40,184 bases of DNA, taken from positions 1-40,184 of the IMG/VR virus record IMGVR_UViG_3300025168_000204. One strand, 5' to 3'. Source of the DNA: a virus. A program made the position numbers and the translations under genes. The notes under the pieces were generated by a model, which was given only the letters and a program-made list of their open reading frames with translations, was not told where the DNA came from and ran no database searches. Numbering within the stretch: position 1 is the first letter of the stretch; each line of letters opens with the position of its first letter. This document shows positions 1-8,447 of the stretch, one piece after another.

Positions 1-475
1 CCCAATCCTCAGATTCTGTCAGGTCGAAACTTTGTTAAAATGTCTGGATCATTTATTCCCCATAAGGACAACCATTTTGACTTAGGAAACCAATATTTTG
101 AATGGAGAGATTTATGGGTTGATGGAACAGCATACATTGATACCTTGTCTGGAGGATCTATAACTGCTACTTCAGCTTCTATTAGTTATTTATCTGGATC
201 AAGCCCTATAATAGTAGGAGCAGCAATGATTCCTGATTTACATCAAACTCATGATTTAGGTTCAAGTACAAAACTATGGAATAATTCTTATGCTAGTTCT
301 TCTAATATATTTCAAATAAATCCAATTTCTGAAAATATTGTAGGTGGGCCCAATCCTCAGATTCTGTCAGGTCGAAACTTTGTTAAAATGTCTGGATCAT
401 TTATTCCCCATAAGGACAACCATTTTGACTTAGGAAACCAATATTTTGAATGGAGAGATTTATGGGTTGATGGAA
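1..475 (+). repeat. Direct repeat, two identical 127-bp copies, period 348 bp
   Basis: Bases 1-127 and 349-475 are identical as read, including silent codon positions. The copies sit 116 codons apart in the same frame inside the fibre gene. They diverge immediately after GATGGAA (GATGGAACAG versus GATGGAATAG). The first copy may extend upstream of the window. Identity at third positions points to recent duplication or gene conversion. Confidence 0.9.
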
Positions 476-831
476 TAGCCTATATTGATACAGCTCAAAT
501 ACACACAAAATTAGATATATCAAATACTAATGGTGCATCTGTAGATGCAGCCTTCCATTCAATAAATGGTCCTAGAGTAACACTTAAAACTCTAGCACAA
601 GCACAAATTAATGATGGAACCTTTGCAAAATTTGAGCTAAGAAACACGTCAATAGAGGCAGGCTCAATTGTAATGGGTGGAATTACTGGAAATACTGTTG
701 GAACTATTACAGGTTCTATAATAACAGCAGCAGTAATTGCAGCCCAAACTGCGTCAATTCAAATACACAATGAAACCGGTCTTGCAATTGCAAATAACGC
801 ACCGTTCACAGCTTCATTTGTTGTACTATAA
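1..831 (+). CDS. Tail-fibre-like repeat protein, 3' part (5' end outside window)
   Basis: The reading frame is open from base 1, and the first Met at base 40 is internal: the 13 codons before it recur before the same Met in the second repeat copy, so this is a partial gene. It carries two copies of a motif containing FDLGNQYFEWRDLWVDG (about residues 24-40 and 140-156 of the visible part) and a weaker third copy between them (DLGSSTKLWNNSYASS). The pattern DLG-S-x-x-W-x-x-L-Y/W is common in phage tail-fibre shafts. The C-terminal 80 residues are Ala/Thr/Ile-rich and beta-prone, like the ends of many phage fibre or head-decoration proteins. It lies just upstream of the neck genes. Tail fibre is the best call; a baseplate-attached spike or decoration protein is possible. 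Confidence 0.6.
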   Translation, partial: PNPQILSGRNFVKMSGSFIPHKDNHFDLGNQYFEWRDLWVDGTAYIDTLSGGSITATSASISYLSGSSPIIVGAAMIPDLHQTHDLGSSTKLWNNSYASSSNIFQINPISENIVGGPNPQILSGRNFVKMSGSFIPHKDNHFDLGNQYFEWRDLWVDGIAYIDTAQIHTKLDISNTNGASVDAAFHSINGPRVTLKTLAQAQINDGTFAKFELRNTSIEAGSIVMGGITGNTVGTITGSIITAAVIAAQTASIQIHNETGLAIANNAPFTASFVVL

Positions 832-849
832 TAAAGCATAAAATAAAGT

Positions 850-880
850 AAAGGGCCCTAATTTATTAGCGCCTTTTTCT
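850..880 (+). terminator. Probable rho-independent terminator after the fibre gene
   Basis: An imperfect hairpin pairs AAAGG (850-854) with CCTTT (872-876), has an internal mismatch, then pairs CTAA (858-861) with TTAG (866-869) around a TTTA loop, and ends in a T-rich tail. It lies 19 bases after the stop codon and directly before a late-type promoter. Confidence 0.55.
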
Positions 881-894
881 ATATTTATATATAG
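879..894 (+). promoter_or_regulatory. Late-type promoter element upstream of the neck genes
   Basis: CTATATTTATATATAG is one of eight near-identical elements placed just before structural genes. No -35 hexamer is seen. The ATG at 911 follows 17 bases later with AAGGG between. The core TATTTATA is the reverse complement of the T4 late box TATAAATA, yet all copies face + strand genes. Confidence 0.6.
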
Positions 895-910
895 ATAATA
901 AGGGATAACT

Positions 911-2074
911 ATGGCAAAACACATACCAATATGGCCAGGCTCAGCTTCATTTTTCTCAGGAGATACACCTTTTGGGTTATATGACACTGATACTGATTTT
1001 CAAACTGATATAGAAAAGACATCTGAATGGTGTGCTAAAAGATTGGGGTACCCTATAGTAGATATTGAATTACAAGATATAAATTTCTTTGCGTGTTTCG
1101 AAGAGTCAGTAACTGAATATGGTAGTCAAGTTAACTATTACAATATAAAGGAAAACTTACTAACATTAAAAGGGACTGCAACTGGTAGTAATCTTACACA
1201 CCAAGAAATTACACCAAATTTCGGCCGAGTAATAACATTAGCTCAAAAATATGGAACAGAAGCAGGTGTTGGTGGAGATACTACTCATTATAGTGCATCT
1301 CTACAATTAACAGCCTCCCAACAAGTGTACGATTTAACAAATCCATCAGTATTTAGTTTAGAATCTGGATCAGCTGACTCAAATAATATAGAAATAAAAA
1401 GGGTTTTTTATCAAGGTACTCCTGCAATGACAAGGTTCTTTGATCCATACGTTGGAACAGGACAAGGTACTGACCAAATGCTCGGTGGTTTTGGTTGGGG
1501 AAATTACAGTCCAGCTGTAAACTTTTTAATGCTACCAATGTATGATGATTTATTAAGGGTACAGGCTATAGAGTTTAACGACCAGATACGTAAATCAGCA
1601 TATTCTTTTGAACTAAGAAATAATAGATTGCGAGTATTTCCACATCCAAAAACATCATATAAAATTTGGATAGAATATGTACTACTTTCAGAAAGAAATG
1701 ATAATCTAAAAAATGGTAATATTGCAAATACTATAACCGACTTTTCTAATGCAACATATAATGATATGATATATTCTAATATCAATCATCCAGGAAAACA
1801 ATGGATTAGAAAATATACACTTGCACTGGTAAAAGAATTATTAGGTAATGTTAGAAGTAAATATAGTTCTATACCTATTCCAGGAGCAGAAGTTAATATA
1901 GATGGAGACACACTACGTTCTGAAGCTGCTGTAGAAAAAGAAAATTTAATATCTCAATTAAGAGAAGACTTAGAGGCCTCATCTAGAAGAAATCTTTTAG
2001 AAAGACAAAAAGAAGAATCAGAATTTATGGGTGAAACACTAAACAAAGTACCATACGGAATATACATAGGGTAA
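911..2074 (+). CDS. gp13: Neck protein, T4 gp13-like (head completion)
   Basis: 387 residues. In T4, gp13 and gp14 form the neck that seals the filled head and joins it to the tail. The N-terminal part has a conserved-looking block, YPIVDIELQDINFFACFEES (about residues 47-66). The C-terminal block around WIRKYTLALVKELLG, followed by GxxxNxDGDTLRSEA and an acidic helix, resembles cyanophage and T4 gp13 C-termini as I remember them. The 3-gene run that follows (gp14-like, gp15-like) matches T4 order, which supports the call. The start has AAGGG about 7 bases upstream and follows a late-type element. The protein is somewhat longer than T4 gp13 (309 aa). Confidence 0.65.
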   Translation: MAKHIPIWPGSASFFSGDTPFGLYDTDTDFQTDIEKTSEWCAKRLGYPIVDIELQDINFFACFEESVTEYGSQVNYYNIKENLLTLKGTATGSNLTHQEITPNFGRVITLAQKYGTEAGVGGDTTHYSASLQLTASQQVYDLTNPSVFSLESGSADSNNIEIKRVFYQGTPAMTRFFDPYVGTGQGTDQMLGGFGWGNYSPAVNFLMLPMYDDLLRVQAIEFNDQIRKSAYSFELRNNRLRVFPHPKTSYKIWIEYVLLSERNDNLKNGNIANTITDFSNATYNDMIYSNINHPGKQWIRKYTLALVKELLGNVRSKYSSIPIPGAEVNIDGDTLRSEAAVEKENLISQLREDLEASSRRNLLERQKEESEFMGETLNKVPYGIYIG

Positions 2075-2077
2075 ATT

Positions 2078-2629
2078 ATGGCATTATTTGGAAGCGCAAG
2101 AGATGTAAGTCTATTTAGAACTCTAAGTAGAGAATTAGTAAATAAAATTATAGATATTGAGGTTGATATTTTTAAATCAGCAGTGTATGATTCAGATACT
2201 AATTTATATGGCGAATCTATAAATAAGGTATATAAGCCAGGAGTAAGAGTTGCCTGTTTAGTTGAGGTAGAAGATCAAGAATGGGATAGCGGCGAATTTG
2301 GTGTTGATGTCAATCAACTTGCTAAGTTTTCATTTTTAAGAGATGACCTATTACCTGCTGGAAGTATTGGTACACCAGCTTCAAATGTAGTTTTAGAGGT
2401 TGGAGATACTATTTGGTGGAATAATATCTATTGGGAATTAGATGCAGTAGTAGAAAATCAATTTGTTGTTGGTAAAGATCCTGAAACAGATAAAGGTTTA
2501 TTAAGTAATGATAGAGGAGAGTTTGGATCTAGCTTCTCAATAATTTGTTCAGGACACCAAAGTAGAAAAAGTAGAGTTCAACTAGATAATATAAGAGCAG
2601 GATACAAATACGGATTATATAACGAATAA
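2078..2629 (+). CDS. gp14: Neck/head-completion protein, T4 gp14-like
   Basis: 183 residues, shorter than T4 gp14 (256). The central-to-C-terminal part, EVGDTIWWNNIYWELDAVVE followed by NQFVVGKDPE, matches the gp14 pattern of 'GD-I-Y-F-P..LFEI..V....Q.G'. It starts 3 bases after the gp13-like stop, and its stop overlaps the next start (TAATG), so the three neck/completion genes look translationally coupled. The position between gp13-like and gp15-like genes is the T4 order and is the main support. Function by family: a neck ring between portal and tail terminator. The sequence match alone is modest. Confidence 0.55.
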   Translation: MALFGSARDVSLFRTLSRELVNKIIDIEVDIFKSAVYDSDTNLYGESINKVYKPGVRVACLVEVEDQEWDSGEFGVDVNQLAKFSFLRDDLLPAGSIGTPASNVVLEVGDTIWWNNIYWELDAVVENQFVVGKDPETDKGLLSNDRGEFGSSFSIICSGHQSRKSRVQLDNIRAGYKYGLYNE

Positions 2630-3543
2630 TGGCAGATAAAAAATACATATCAAATATACGTTCTCAACAAATAGATAGGGGAAATGATTCATTCAAGGAA
2701 CCTACGGTTGGACTATATGATGTAGATGAAGCAATTCATTATTATTTTGAAAATATTATTCAACCGAGAGTAAAAGATGGAGAAAGTGAAATTAGAGTGC
2801 CAATAGTATATGGTTCTCCAGAAAGATGGTCAAGCGTACAAAAATCGGGTGTATTTAGGGATGAAACTGGTAAGATTCAATTGCCTTTAATAATGTATAG
2901 AAGAACATCTGTTGAAAAAAATAGAAATTTATCTAAAAAACTAGATGCTAATACACCAAATTTACATGTCACATTTGAAACACAATACAATCAAACAAAT
3001 AGGTATGATAATTTCGATGTACTAGTTGGTAGAAAACCTTCTAGAAAATTTCACAGTGTAGTAATTCCTGACTATGTCACACTATCATATGAATGTATAA
3101 TCTGGACAGATTTTATACAACACCAAAATAAAATAATTGAAGATATAAATTACGCCTCAGATGCATATTGGGGAAAACCAAATGCATTTAAGTTTTTAGC
3201 AACCCTTGATTCTTTTGATATACAAAATGATTTAGTACAAGGGAGTGATAGAATGTCTAAGGCTAACTTTACACTAAACATGTCTGGATACATTATACCT
3301 AATAATTTACAAAAAGATATGACACAATTTAATAAAACACACTATGGAGTAGCAGAAGTAAATTTATTTACTACTGACGTTACCGTAGTTAATGATCTAA
3401 ATGAAGTTTACGACGGAGCTGGTAATTTAATAACAAAACAAATACCAGACTCAAATTTAGCAAACCAAAACCTACCAAATGTAGATACCAACCCAGACAA
3501 CAGTAATAATAATAATCCTGGGTGGGTTAATATTAATGATTAA
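2629..3543 (+). CDS. gp15: Tail terminator / sheath stabiliser, T4 gp15-like
   Basis: 304 residues. T4 gp15 caps the finished tail tube and sheath and docks the tail to the neck. Matches by eye to T4 gp15 in order: an N-terminal helix then SEIRVPIVYGSPERW (T4: FIRVPITYASKEHF), a middle IQLPLIMYRRTSVE, then YVTLSYECIIWTDFIQHQNK (T4: MIYELSIFTRYEDDMFQI), and near the C-terminus KANFTLNMSGYIIPNN (T4: EWSLTFEVNGWMYPP). The last 50 residues are Asn/Pro-rich and probably disordered. Its start overlaps the gp14-like stop. Confidence 0.8.
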   Translation: MADKKYISNIRSQQIDRGNDSFKEPTVGLYDVDEAIHYYFENIIQPRVKDGESEIRVPIVYGSPERWSSVQKSGVFRDETGKIQLPLIMYRRTSVEKNRNLSKKLDANTPNLHVTFETQYNQTNRYDNFDVLVGRKPSRKFHSVVIPDYVTLSYECIIWTDFIQHQNKIIEDINYASDAYWGKPNAFKFLATLDSFDIQNDLVQGSDRMSKANFTLNMSGYIIPNNLQKDMTQFNKTHYGVAEVNLFTTDVTVVNDLNEVYDGAGNLITKQIPDSNLANQNLPNVDTNPDNSNNNNPGWVNIND

Positions 3544-3560
3544 AATAAGGGAGTTATAAA

Positions 3561-3887
3561 ATGAACAAAGAACAAGAAATTGCTGATAAATTAGCAACAC
3601 ACAGAGCAGAAAAAGCTGTTTCAACAACAGAAGAAAGTAAAATTAAAAAGTTTACTCAAGAAGAATTAAAATCTATATCCAATATTAAACAGGTATATGA
3701 TAATACAACTTTGCGAATAGGACAATTGCATTTTGAAGAAAAACAATTACTAAAAGAGCGCATAGAACTTGAGTCAATGTTTAACAATAATAGAGAAAAA
3801 GAAATTAAATTTGCGCAAGAACTTAATGATAAATATGGCAAAGGGACTTTAGATATAGAAACAGGAATTTTTACTCCTGTAGAATAA
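3561..3887 (+). CDS. Small coiled-coil protein of unknown function, gp15-gp18 interval
   Basis: 108 residues, highly charged (Lys/Glu-rich) and predicted mostly helical. Residues 30-95 show heptad-like spacing typical of a coiled coil. The C-terminus, KYGKGTLDIETGIFTP, resembles an ending I have seen on short phage proteins, but I cannot assign a function. The start has AAGGGAG about 8 bases upstream. It occupies the place where T4 has the terminase genes 16 and 17, which are absent here. A structural or assembly role is inferred only from position. Confidence 0.75.
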   Translation: MNKEQEIADKLATHRAEKAVSTTEESKIKKFTQEELKSISNIKQVYDNTTLRIGQLHFEEKQLLKERIELESMFNNNREKEIKFAQELNDKYGKGTLDIETGIFTPVE

Positions 3888-3903
3888 CTTTGGCGTTTAC
3901 GGT

Positions 3904-3918
3904 GATATTTATATATAG
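3904..3918 (+). promoter_or_regulatory. Late-type promoter element upstream of the sheath gene
   Basis: GATATTTATATATAG matches the shared element exactly in its core. It lies 53 bases before the sheath ATG in an 84-base gap. No -35 hexamer is seen. Confidence 0.6.
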
Positions 3919-3971
3919 AGAAACAAAAGATTTAGTATAATCTCAATAAAATATACAGAGGAGAATAAAAC

Positions 3972-6896
3972 ATGGCAGAAAGAATTGTTAGCCCGGGTGT
4001 TTTTACACAGGAAAACGACCTTTCATTTTTACCAGCTGGTATAGGCGAAATTGGTGCTGTAATTATAGGTAGAACAGAAAGAGGACCGGCTTTTCAACCT
4101 ACCGTAATACGTTCTATGAACGATTTTGAATTACAGTTTGGAAGTGCAACCCAAGGAACTTATGTTCCATTTACAGTTAAAGAATATATTAGAAGCGCAG
4201 GGGCTGTTACGATAGTAAGAGTTCTTGGATTAGATGGATATGAAAATACTAAACAAGTATTTGTATATGCTTCTGGTTCTACAACATTTGCTTCAAACTC
4301 AGCTGCAACTGCAAATACTGATAAACACTTATTAGCTGTTTTACACGCTACAGCAGACGATCCAGACCAAGAATGTTCGGCAATTTCATTTGGTGAAACT
4401 GCTGGTGGACAATTTGCAATAAAAACTGTATTATTAGATTCAGGATCTTTAGCATTTCCTGGTGACTTAGCATCCTCTGGACCAAGTGTATATTTCCAAT
4501 TAACTTCTTCTAATGATTTAAGATATAGATTTATTGGTTTAGATACTGTAAACTTAAATGCAGTAACTAATGATATAAATACTTCTGCTGGTTCAACATC
4601 AACAGTATATTTCTTATCTAGTTCTGCAGGAAATAATGAAGACTCTTTATTATCTTTTGTGACTCAACTACAAGGTGTACAATCTAATTTGGGAATAACT
4701 GCAACTTTAGGTGCATCTCAATCAGTATCACCTTTCCACTTTAATTTACAATTATCAGCATCAGCAATTGGATTAGCTGGTAATACAATAACATTAGCTA
4801 CATCATCCCAAGGTGGCACAACAGCTGCTCAAACATTTGCAGGTGGTGCAGAAAATACTGGAAGTGGAGACTTAAGTAATTCATTAACTGGTAACGGTGT
4901 TGCAACATTTACATGGCACACTGCAGTAGCTTCTACTTGGTCATTTGATAAAGCAAACGCAAATTATTTTGAAAATCAATTACCAATGGAGCCAGGAGCA
5001 TATATTCCTGGTGTTGAAACTGGTGTTGAAACATACATAAGATCTTTTTACATACACTCACTATTTAATTCACAATCATATGGTGCTTCGGCAGATAATG
5101 TTGGTGGTGGATATGGATTTACAAAGGCTTCAGCATCTACACATGCTGTAAGCTATAACGCAGTTGCAAGTTCTGCTGGTACTGGAACAAATAGTTCTAC
5201 ATCTGGTAAATCTTATGTTGCTGCATGCACTCCATGGGTAACATCTCAAACTGTTGGTGCAGGTACAAACGATCCTTTATTTAAGTTCCATACATTATCT
5301 CACGGTAATGGGTCCAATAAAATGGCAAAAATAAGTATTGCTGCAATTAAATCTGCTGGATCAATTAGTGGACAAGATTATGGAAGCTTTACAGTACTTA
5401 TTAGAAAATTTGACGATACAGATTCAAAGGTAGTTACGTTAGAAACATATGCTAATTGTAATTTAGATCCAAATTCTCCAAACTACATAGCTAGAAGAAT
5501 TGGTGATAAATATAAATACTACCAAGACATCGGTACAGATAGTAAATTAGTAGTTGCTGGTGACTATGATAATATGTCTAAATATGTAAGAGTTGAAGTA
5601 GATGAAAGAGTAAGAAATGCAATATACTCCCCACAAATAATTCCATTCGCACACGAAGCATATTTATCGCCATACCAAGCTAATTTATATGGAGCTTATC
5701 CTCCTGCAGCATTAGTAACGTCTAGAAGTTTAATGACTGATACTAAAACATATTATGGATTTAACTTTAATGAAACAATTCTTAATAATGGAATGAAATA
5801 TTATCTTGCTCCATTAAGTGATACTGCAAACATAGGATACAATGCAGCATTTAAGTTAGAAAACTGTGTTAACTCTGGTTCAACAGTAACTACAGGTTCA
5901 GCATTACACGCTAAAAGATTTACTCTTGCATTCCAAGGAGGATTTGATGGAGTTAATCCTGCAATGCCTGTTAACCTAGGTAAAGACTTAGCACCAGGAA
6001 ACAGTTTTGGATTTAACTTTAGTTCAACTGCTGGTAGTGGATATAAAGCATTTAAAAAAGCATTAGATACTGTATCTAATCCTGATGAAATAGATATTAA
6101 CATGATTGTTATGCCAGGTATTCTTTCTAAGAATGCTTCAAATATAATTACAAAAGGTATCGAGGTTTGTGAAGACAGAGGTGATGCATTCTTTGTATTT
6201 GATGGTGTTAATTCTCTTGAAGGAGACTCAATCACTGCAGCAGTTGCTCAAGCTGATTTATATGATACAAACTACGGTGCACAATATTACCCATGGGTAA
6301 AAATACTTGATGCAACTGTAAATAAATTTTTATGGGTTCCACCATCCGTAGTAGTACCTGGTGTAATCGCCTTTAATGATAAGGTTGCATTCCCTTGGTT
6401 TGCTCCTGCAGGTCTTAATAGAGGAAGTTTAGCTCAAGTATCTGACGTATATACAAGATTAACTCATGGTGAAAGAGATGATTTATATGAAGGTAAAGTT
6501 AATCCTATTGCAGTATTCCCTTCAGTTGGAGTATGTATTTGGGGCCAAAAAACCTTACAAACAAAATCTTCAGCACTTGATAGAATCAATGTTCGTAGAT
6601 TATTGATAAAACTTAAGAAATTTATTGCTTCATCTACAAAATATCTTGTATTTGAACAAAACACAACAGCAACTAGAAATAGATTCTTAAATATTGTTAA
6701 CCCTTATTTAGAAACAGTACAACAGCAACAAGGTTTATATGCCTTTAAAGTTGTAATGGATGAAACAAATAATACTCCAGATGTAGTTGATAGAAACCAA
6801 ATGAAAGGTGAAATATTCTTACAGCCTGCAAAAGCTGCTGAATTCATCATTGTAGACTTCAACATAATGAGAACTGGTGCATCATTTGAAGAATAG
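3972..6896 (+). CDS. gp18: Contractile tail sheath protein, T4 gp18-like
   Basis: 974 residues. The N-terminus MAERIVSPGVFTQENDLSF is the classic start of contractile sheath proteins (SPGVxxxExD), followed by IIGRTERGPAFQPTVI. The C-terminal domain, from about residue 860, has INVRRLLIKLKKFIASST and ends in a block rich in IxLQPAKAAEFIIVDF, both typical of the conserved sheath core that packs on the tube. The protein is about 300 residues longer than T4 gp18 (659); the extra mass is a Ser/Thr/Ala/Gly-rich region at about residues 95-430, probably a surface-exposed insertion. AGAGGAG precedes the ATG. The tube gene follows, as in all contractile tails. Confidence 0.95.
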   Translation: MAERIVSPGVFTQENDLSFLPAGIGEIGAVIIGRTERGPAFQPTVIRSMNDFELQFGSATQGTYVPFTVKEYIRSAGAVTIVRVLGLDGYENTKQVFVYASGSTTFASNSAATANTDKHLLAVLHATADDPDQECSAISFGETAGGQFAIKTVLLDSGSLAFPGDLASSGPSVYFQLTSSNDLRYRFIGLDTVNLNAVTNDINTSAGSTSTVYFLSSSAGNNEDSLLSFVTQLQGVQSNLGITATLGASQSVSPFHFNLQLSASAIGLAGNTITLATSSQGGTTAAQTFAGGAENTGSGDLSNSLTGNGVATFTWHTAVASTWSFDKANANYFENQLPMEPGAYIPGVETGVETYIRSFYIHSLFNSQSYGASADNVGGGYGFTKASASTHAVSYNAVASSAGTGTNSSTSGKSYVAACTPWVTSQTVGAGTNDPLFKFHTLSHGNGSNKMAKISIAAIKSAGSISGQDYGSFTVLIRKFDDTDSKVVTLETYANCNLDPNSPNYIARRIGDKYKYYQDIGTDSKLVVAGDYDNMSKYVRVEVDERVRNAIYSPQIIPFAHEAYLSPYQANLYGAYPPAALVTSRSLMTDTKTYYGFNFNETILNNGMKYYLAPLSDTANIGYNAAFKLENCVNSGSTVTTGSALHAKRFTLAFQGGFDGVNPAMPVNLGKDLAPGNSFGFNFSSTAGSGYKAFKKALDTVSNPDEIDINMIVMPGILSKNASNIITKGIEVCEDRGDAFFVFDGVNSLEGDSITAAVAQADLYDTNYGAQYYPWVKILDATVNKFLWVPPSVVVPGVIAFNDKVAFPWFAPAGLNRGSLAQVSDVYTRLTHGERDDLYEGKVNPIAVFPSVGVCIWGQKTLQTKSSALDRINVRRLLIKLKKFIASSTKYLVFEQNTTATRNRFLNIVNPYLETVQQQQGLYAFKVVMDETNNTPDVVDRNQMKGEIFLQPAKAAEFIIVDFNIMRTGASFEE

Positions 6897-6921
6897 AATT
6901 TAACAATTATTAAAAGATGAC

Positions 6922-6936
6922 GATATTTATATATAG
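6922..6936 (+). promoter_or_regulatory. Late-type promoter element upstream of the tube gene
   Basis: GATATTTATATATAG followed at once by AGGAGAAAAATAAATG, so the ribosome-binding site begins right at the predicted transcript start. A separate promoter lets the tube be made independently of the sheath. Confidence 0.6.
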
Positions 6937-6949
6937 AGGAGAAAAATAA

Positions 6950-7441
6950 ATGGCAAACTTAGTAGACCCAAGTGAAATTATGTTCACGGCCTTTGAGCCA
7001 AAACAACAAAATAGATTTATATTCTATATTGATGGAATACCTGCATATCTTATTAAGACAGCAGCTAGACCAAAGGTAGTGACTGAAGAGGTTGAATTAC
7101 AACATATAAACGTTTCAAGATATGTAAAAGGTAAAACAACTTGGGACCCAATTGATATTGTACTTTATGACCCAATTGTACCATCAGGTGCACAAGCAGT
7201 AATGGAGTGGGTAAGACTACACCACGAATCAGTAACAGGTAGAGATGGTTATGCTGACTTTTATAAGAAAGATATAACAATTAATGTACTTGGACCTGTA
7301 GGAGATAAAGTAGAAGAATGGACTGGTAAAGGTGCATTGATCACTGGTGCAGATTTTGGCGCTATAGATTGGACCCAAACAGCTGCTGTTAATGAAATAA
7401 CAGTATCTATTAGATGTGATTACTGGATATTACAATACTAA
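6950..7441 (+). CDS. gp19: Tail tube protein, T4 gp19-like
   Basis: 163 residues, the same length as T4 gp19 (163). It follows the sheath gene directly, as in T4. The N-terminal part has KQQNRFIFYIDGIPAYLIKT, and the central VELQHINVSRYVKGKTTWDP fits the tube-family pattern in which the protein binds its neighbour ring through long beta hairpins. The C-terminus EITVSIRCDYWIL fits the final strand of the beta barrel. A strong terminator follows, so sheath and tube form the end of a late transcript. Confidence 0.93.
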   Translation: MANLVDPSEIMFTAFEPKQQNRFIFYIDGIPAYLIKTAARPKVVTEEVELQHINVSRYVKGKTTWDPIDIVLYDPIVPSGAQAVMEWVRLHHESVTGRDGYADFYKKDITINVLGPVGDKVEEWTGKGALITGADFGAIDWTQTAAVNEITVSIRCDYWILQY

Positions 7442-7465
7442 TACATCTTTATATTCAATAAAATT

Positions 7466-7497
7466 AAGACCCTTACAAATGTTTGGGTCTTTTTTTG
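7466..7497 (+). terminator. Strong rho-independent terminator after the tail tube gene
   Basis: Perfect 7-bp stem AAGACCC (7466-7472) with GGGTCTT (7485-7491), 12-base loop, followed by a run of T to 7496. It lies 25 bases past the tube stop and before the next late-type element. Confidence 0.92.
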
Positions 7498-7515
7498 TTT
7501 ATTTTTTGCGGGAAT

Positions 7516-7530
7516 ATATATTTATATATG
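7516..7530 (+). promoter_or_regulatory. Late-type promoter element upstream of the gp26-like gene
   Basis: ATATATTTATATATG, a variant of the shared element, 36 bases before the ATG at 7566 in a 124-base gap that otherwise holds only the terminator and a TAGGAGA ribosome-binding site. Confidence 0.5.
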
Positions 7531-7565
7531 TTACAAGTTAAAAAACACAAAATAGGAGAAAAGTT

Positions 7566-8447
7566 ATGGCAAAGTCCCAAGTAGTAAATCCAGACTATCC
7601 AGATCAGGATAGATTATCTAATGAAGAACTAAAAAGTAAAGTTATTAGTGAAGCACCAACTAAAAACGTTAAACAAGAAAGTGAATACAAGTTTCCAACA
7701 GAAACTATAGATTTACCATCTAAAGGTATATTATATCCTCAAGGAAGTGTATTATCTCAAGGTAGTGTAGATGTAAAATATATGACTGCAAAAGAAGAAG
7801 ATATTCTTACATCTCAAAACCTTATTAAAAATGGAACTGTTATTGATAGATTATTGCGTTCACTTATAGTTTCACCTATAAATTACAATGACCTACTTGT
7901 TGGAGACAAAAACGCTATAATGGTAGCAGCAAGAATTCTTGCTTATGGTAAAGAATATAAGGTAGAATTAACAGATCCTAATTCTGGTGAAAAACAAGAA
8001 GAAATAGTAGACCTTACCCAATTTGAATACAAAGATTTTAATATTGATGGACTAGAGGCTGGAGAAAATAAGTTTGTGTTTAACTTACCAGCAGCAAAAA
8101 GAACTATTGAATTTAGACTACTTTGTCATGGTGATGAAAAATCAGTACAAGACGAATTAAAAAGACAGAAAAAATCTTTTAAAGGTGGATTTGCAGGAGT
8201 AAAGCCTGAATTAAGTACTAGACTTAAAAAAATGATACTATCTGTAGATGGAGACACAGACCCTATAAAAATAAGAAACTTTGTAGAAAATGAGTTTTTG
8301 TCTAGAGACTCTTTAGCCTTTAGAGAACATATTGAAGCTATGTCGCCTGATATAGATTTAACATATAACTATTATAGTGAATCAACTGGTGAGGAAAATG
8401 AAATAACCCTACCAATGTCCGTTCAGTTTTTTTGGCCTAGGGCCTGA
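7566..8447 (+). CDS. Tail/baseplate assembly protein, T4 gp26-like (frameshift donor)
   Basis: 293 residues. The signature DLPSKGILYPQGS (about residues 49-61) followed by VKYMTAKEEDIL is the start of the T4 gp26-type 'base plate protein' family. The rest is charged and helical. It lies between tube and tape-measure genes, the place where tailed phages encode tail-assembly chaperones. The frame ends in QFFWPRA directly after a run of seven T, and the next frame continues the protein (see 8427-8433), so a longer product is likely. Family role: assembly factor, not necessarily in the virion. AGGAGA lies about 8 bases before the ATG. Confidence 0.75.
   Translation: MAKSQVVNPDYPDQDRLSNEELKSKVISEAPTKNVKQESEYKFPTETIDLPSKGILYPQGSVLSQGSVDVKYMTAKEEDILTSQNLIKNGTVIDRLLRSLIVSPINYNDLLVGDKNAIMVAARILAYGKEYKVELTDPNSGEKQEEIVDLTQFEYKDFNIDGLEAGENKFVFNLPAAKRTIEFRLLCHGDEKSVQDELKRQKKSFKGGFAGVKPELSTRLKKMILSVDGDTDPIKIRNFVENEFLSRDSLAFREHIEAMSPDIDLTYNYYSESTGEENEITLPMSVQFFWPRA
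8424..8436 (+). other. Probable programmed frameshift site, tail assembly genes
   Basis: In frame 0 the site reads CAG TTT TTT TGG and stops 4 codons after TGG. The downstream open frame is at +1 (equal to -2). A P-site Phe-tRNA on TTT (8430-8432) can move +1 and still read TTT (8431-8433), giving Gln-Phe-Phe-Gly-Leu-Gly-Pro; the -2 alternative inserts one more Phe. The downstream frame has no start with a ribosome-binding site. Frameshifts at this place in the gene order are well known in tailed phages. Confidence 0.7.

Noticed and set aside
879-894. Reading the late-type elements as T4 TATAAATA promoters firing on the minus strand
   Set aside because: All eight copies stand just upstream of + strand genes and no minus-strand genes exist in the window; antisense firing cannot be excluded but is not the simplest reading.
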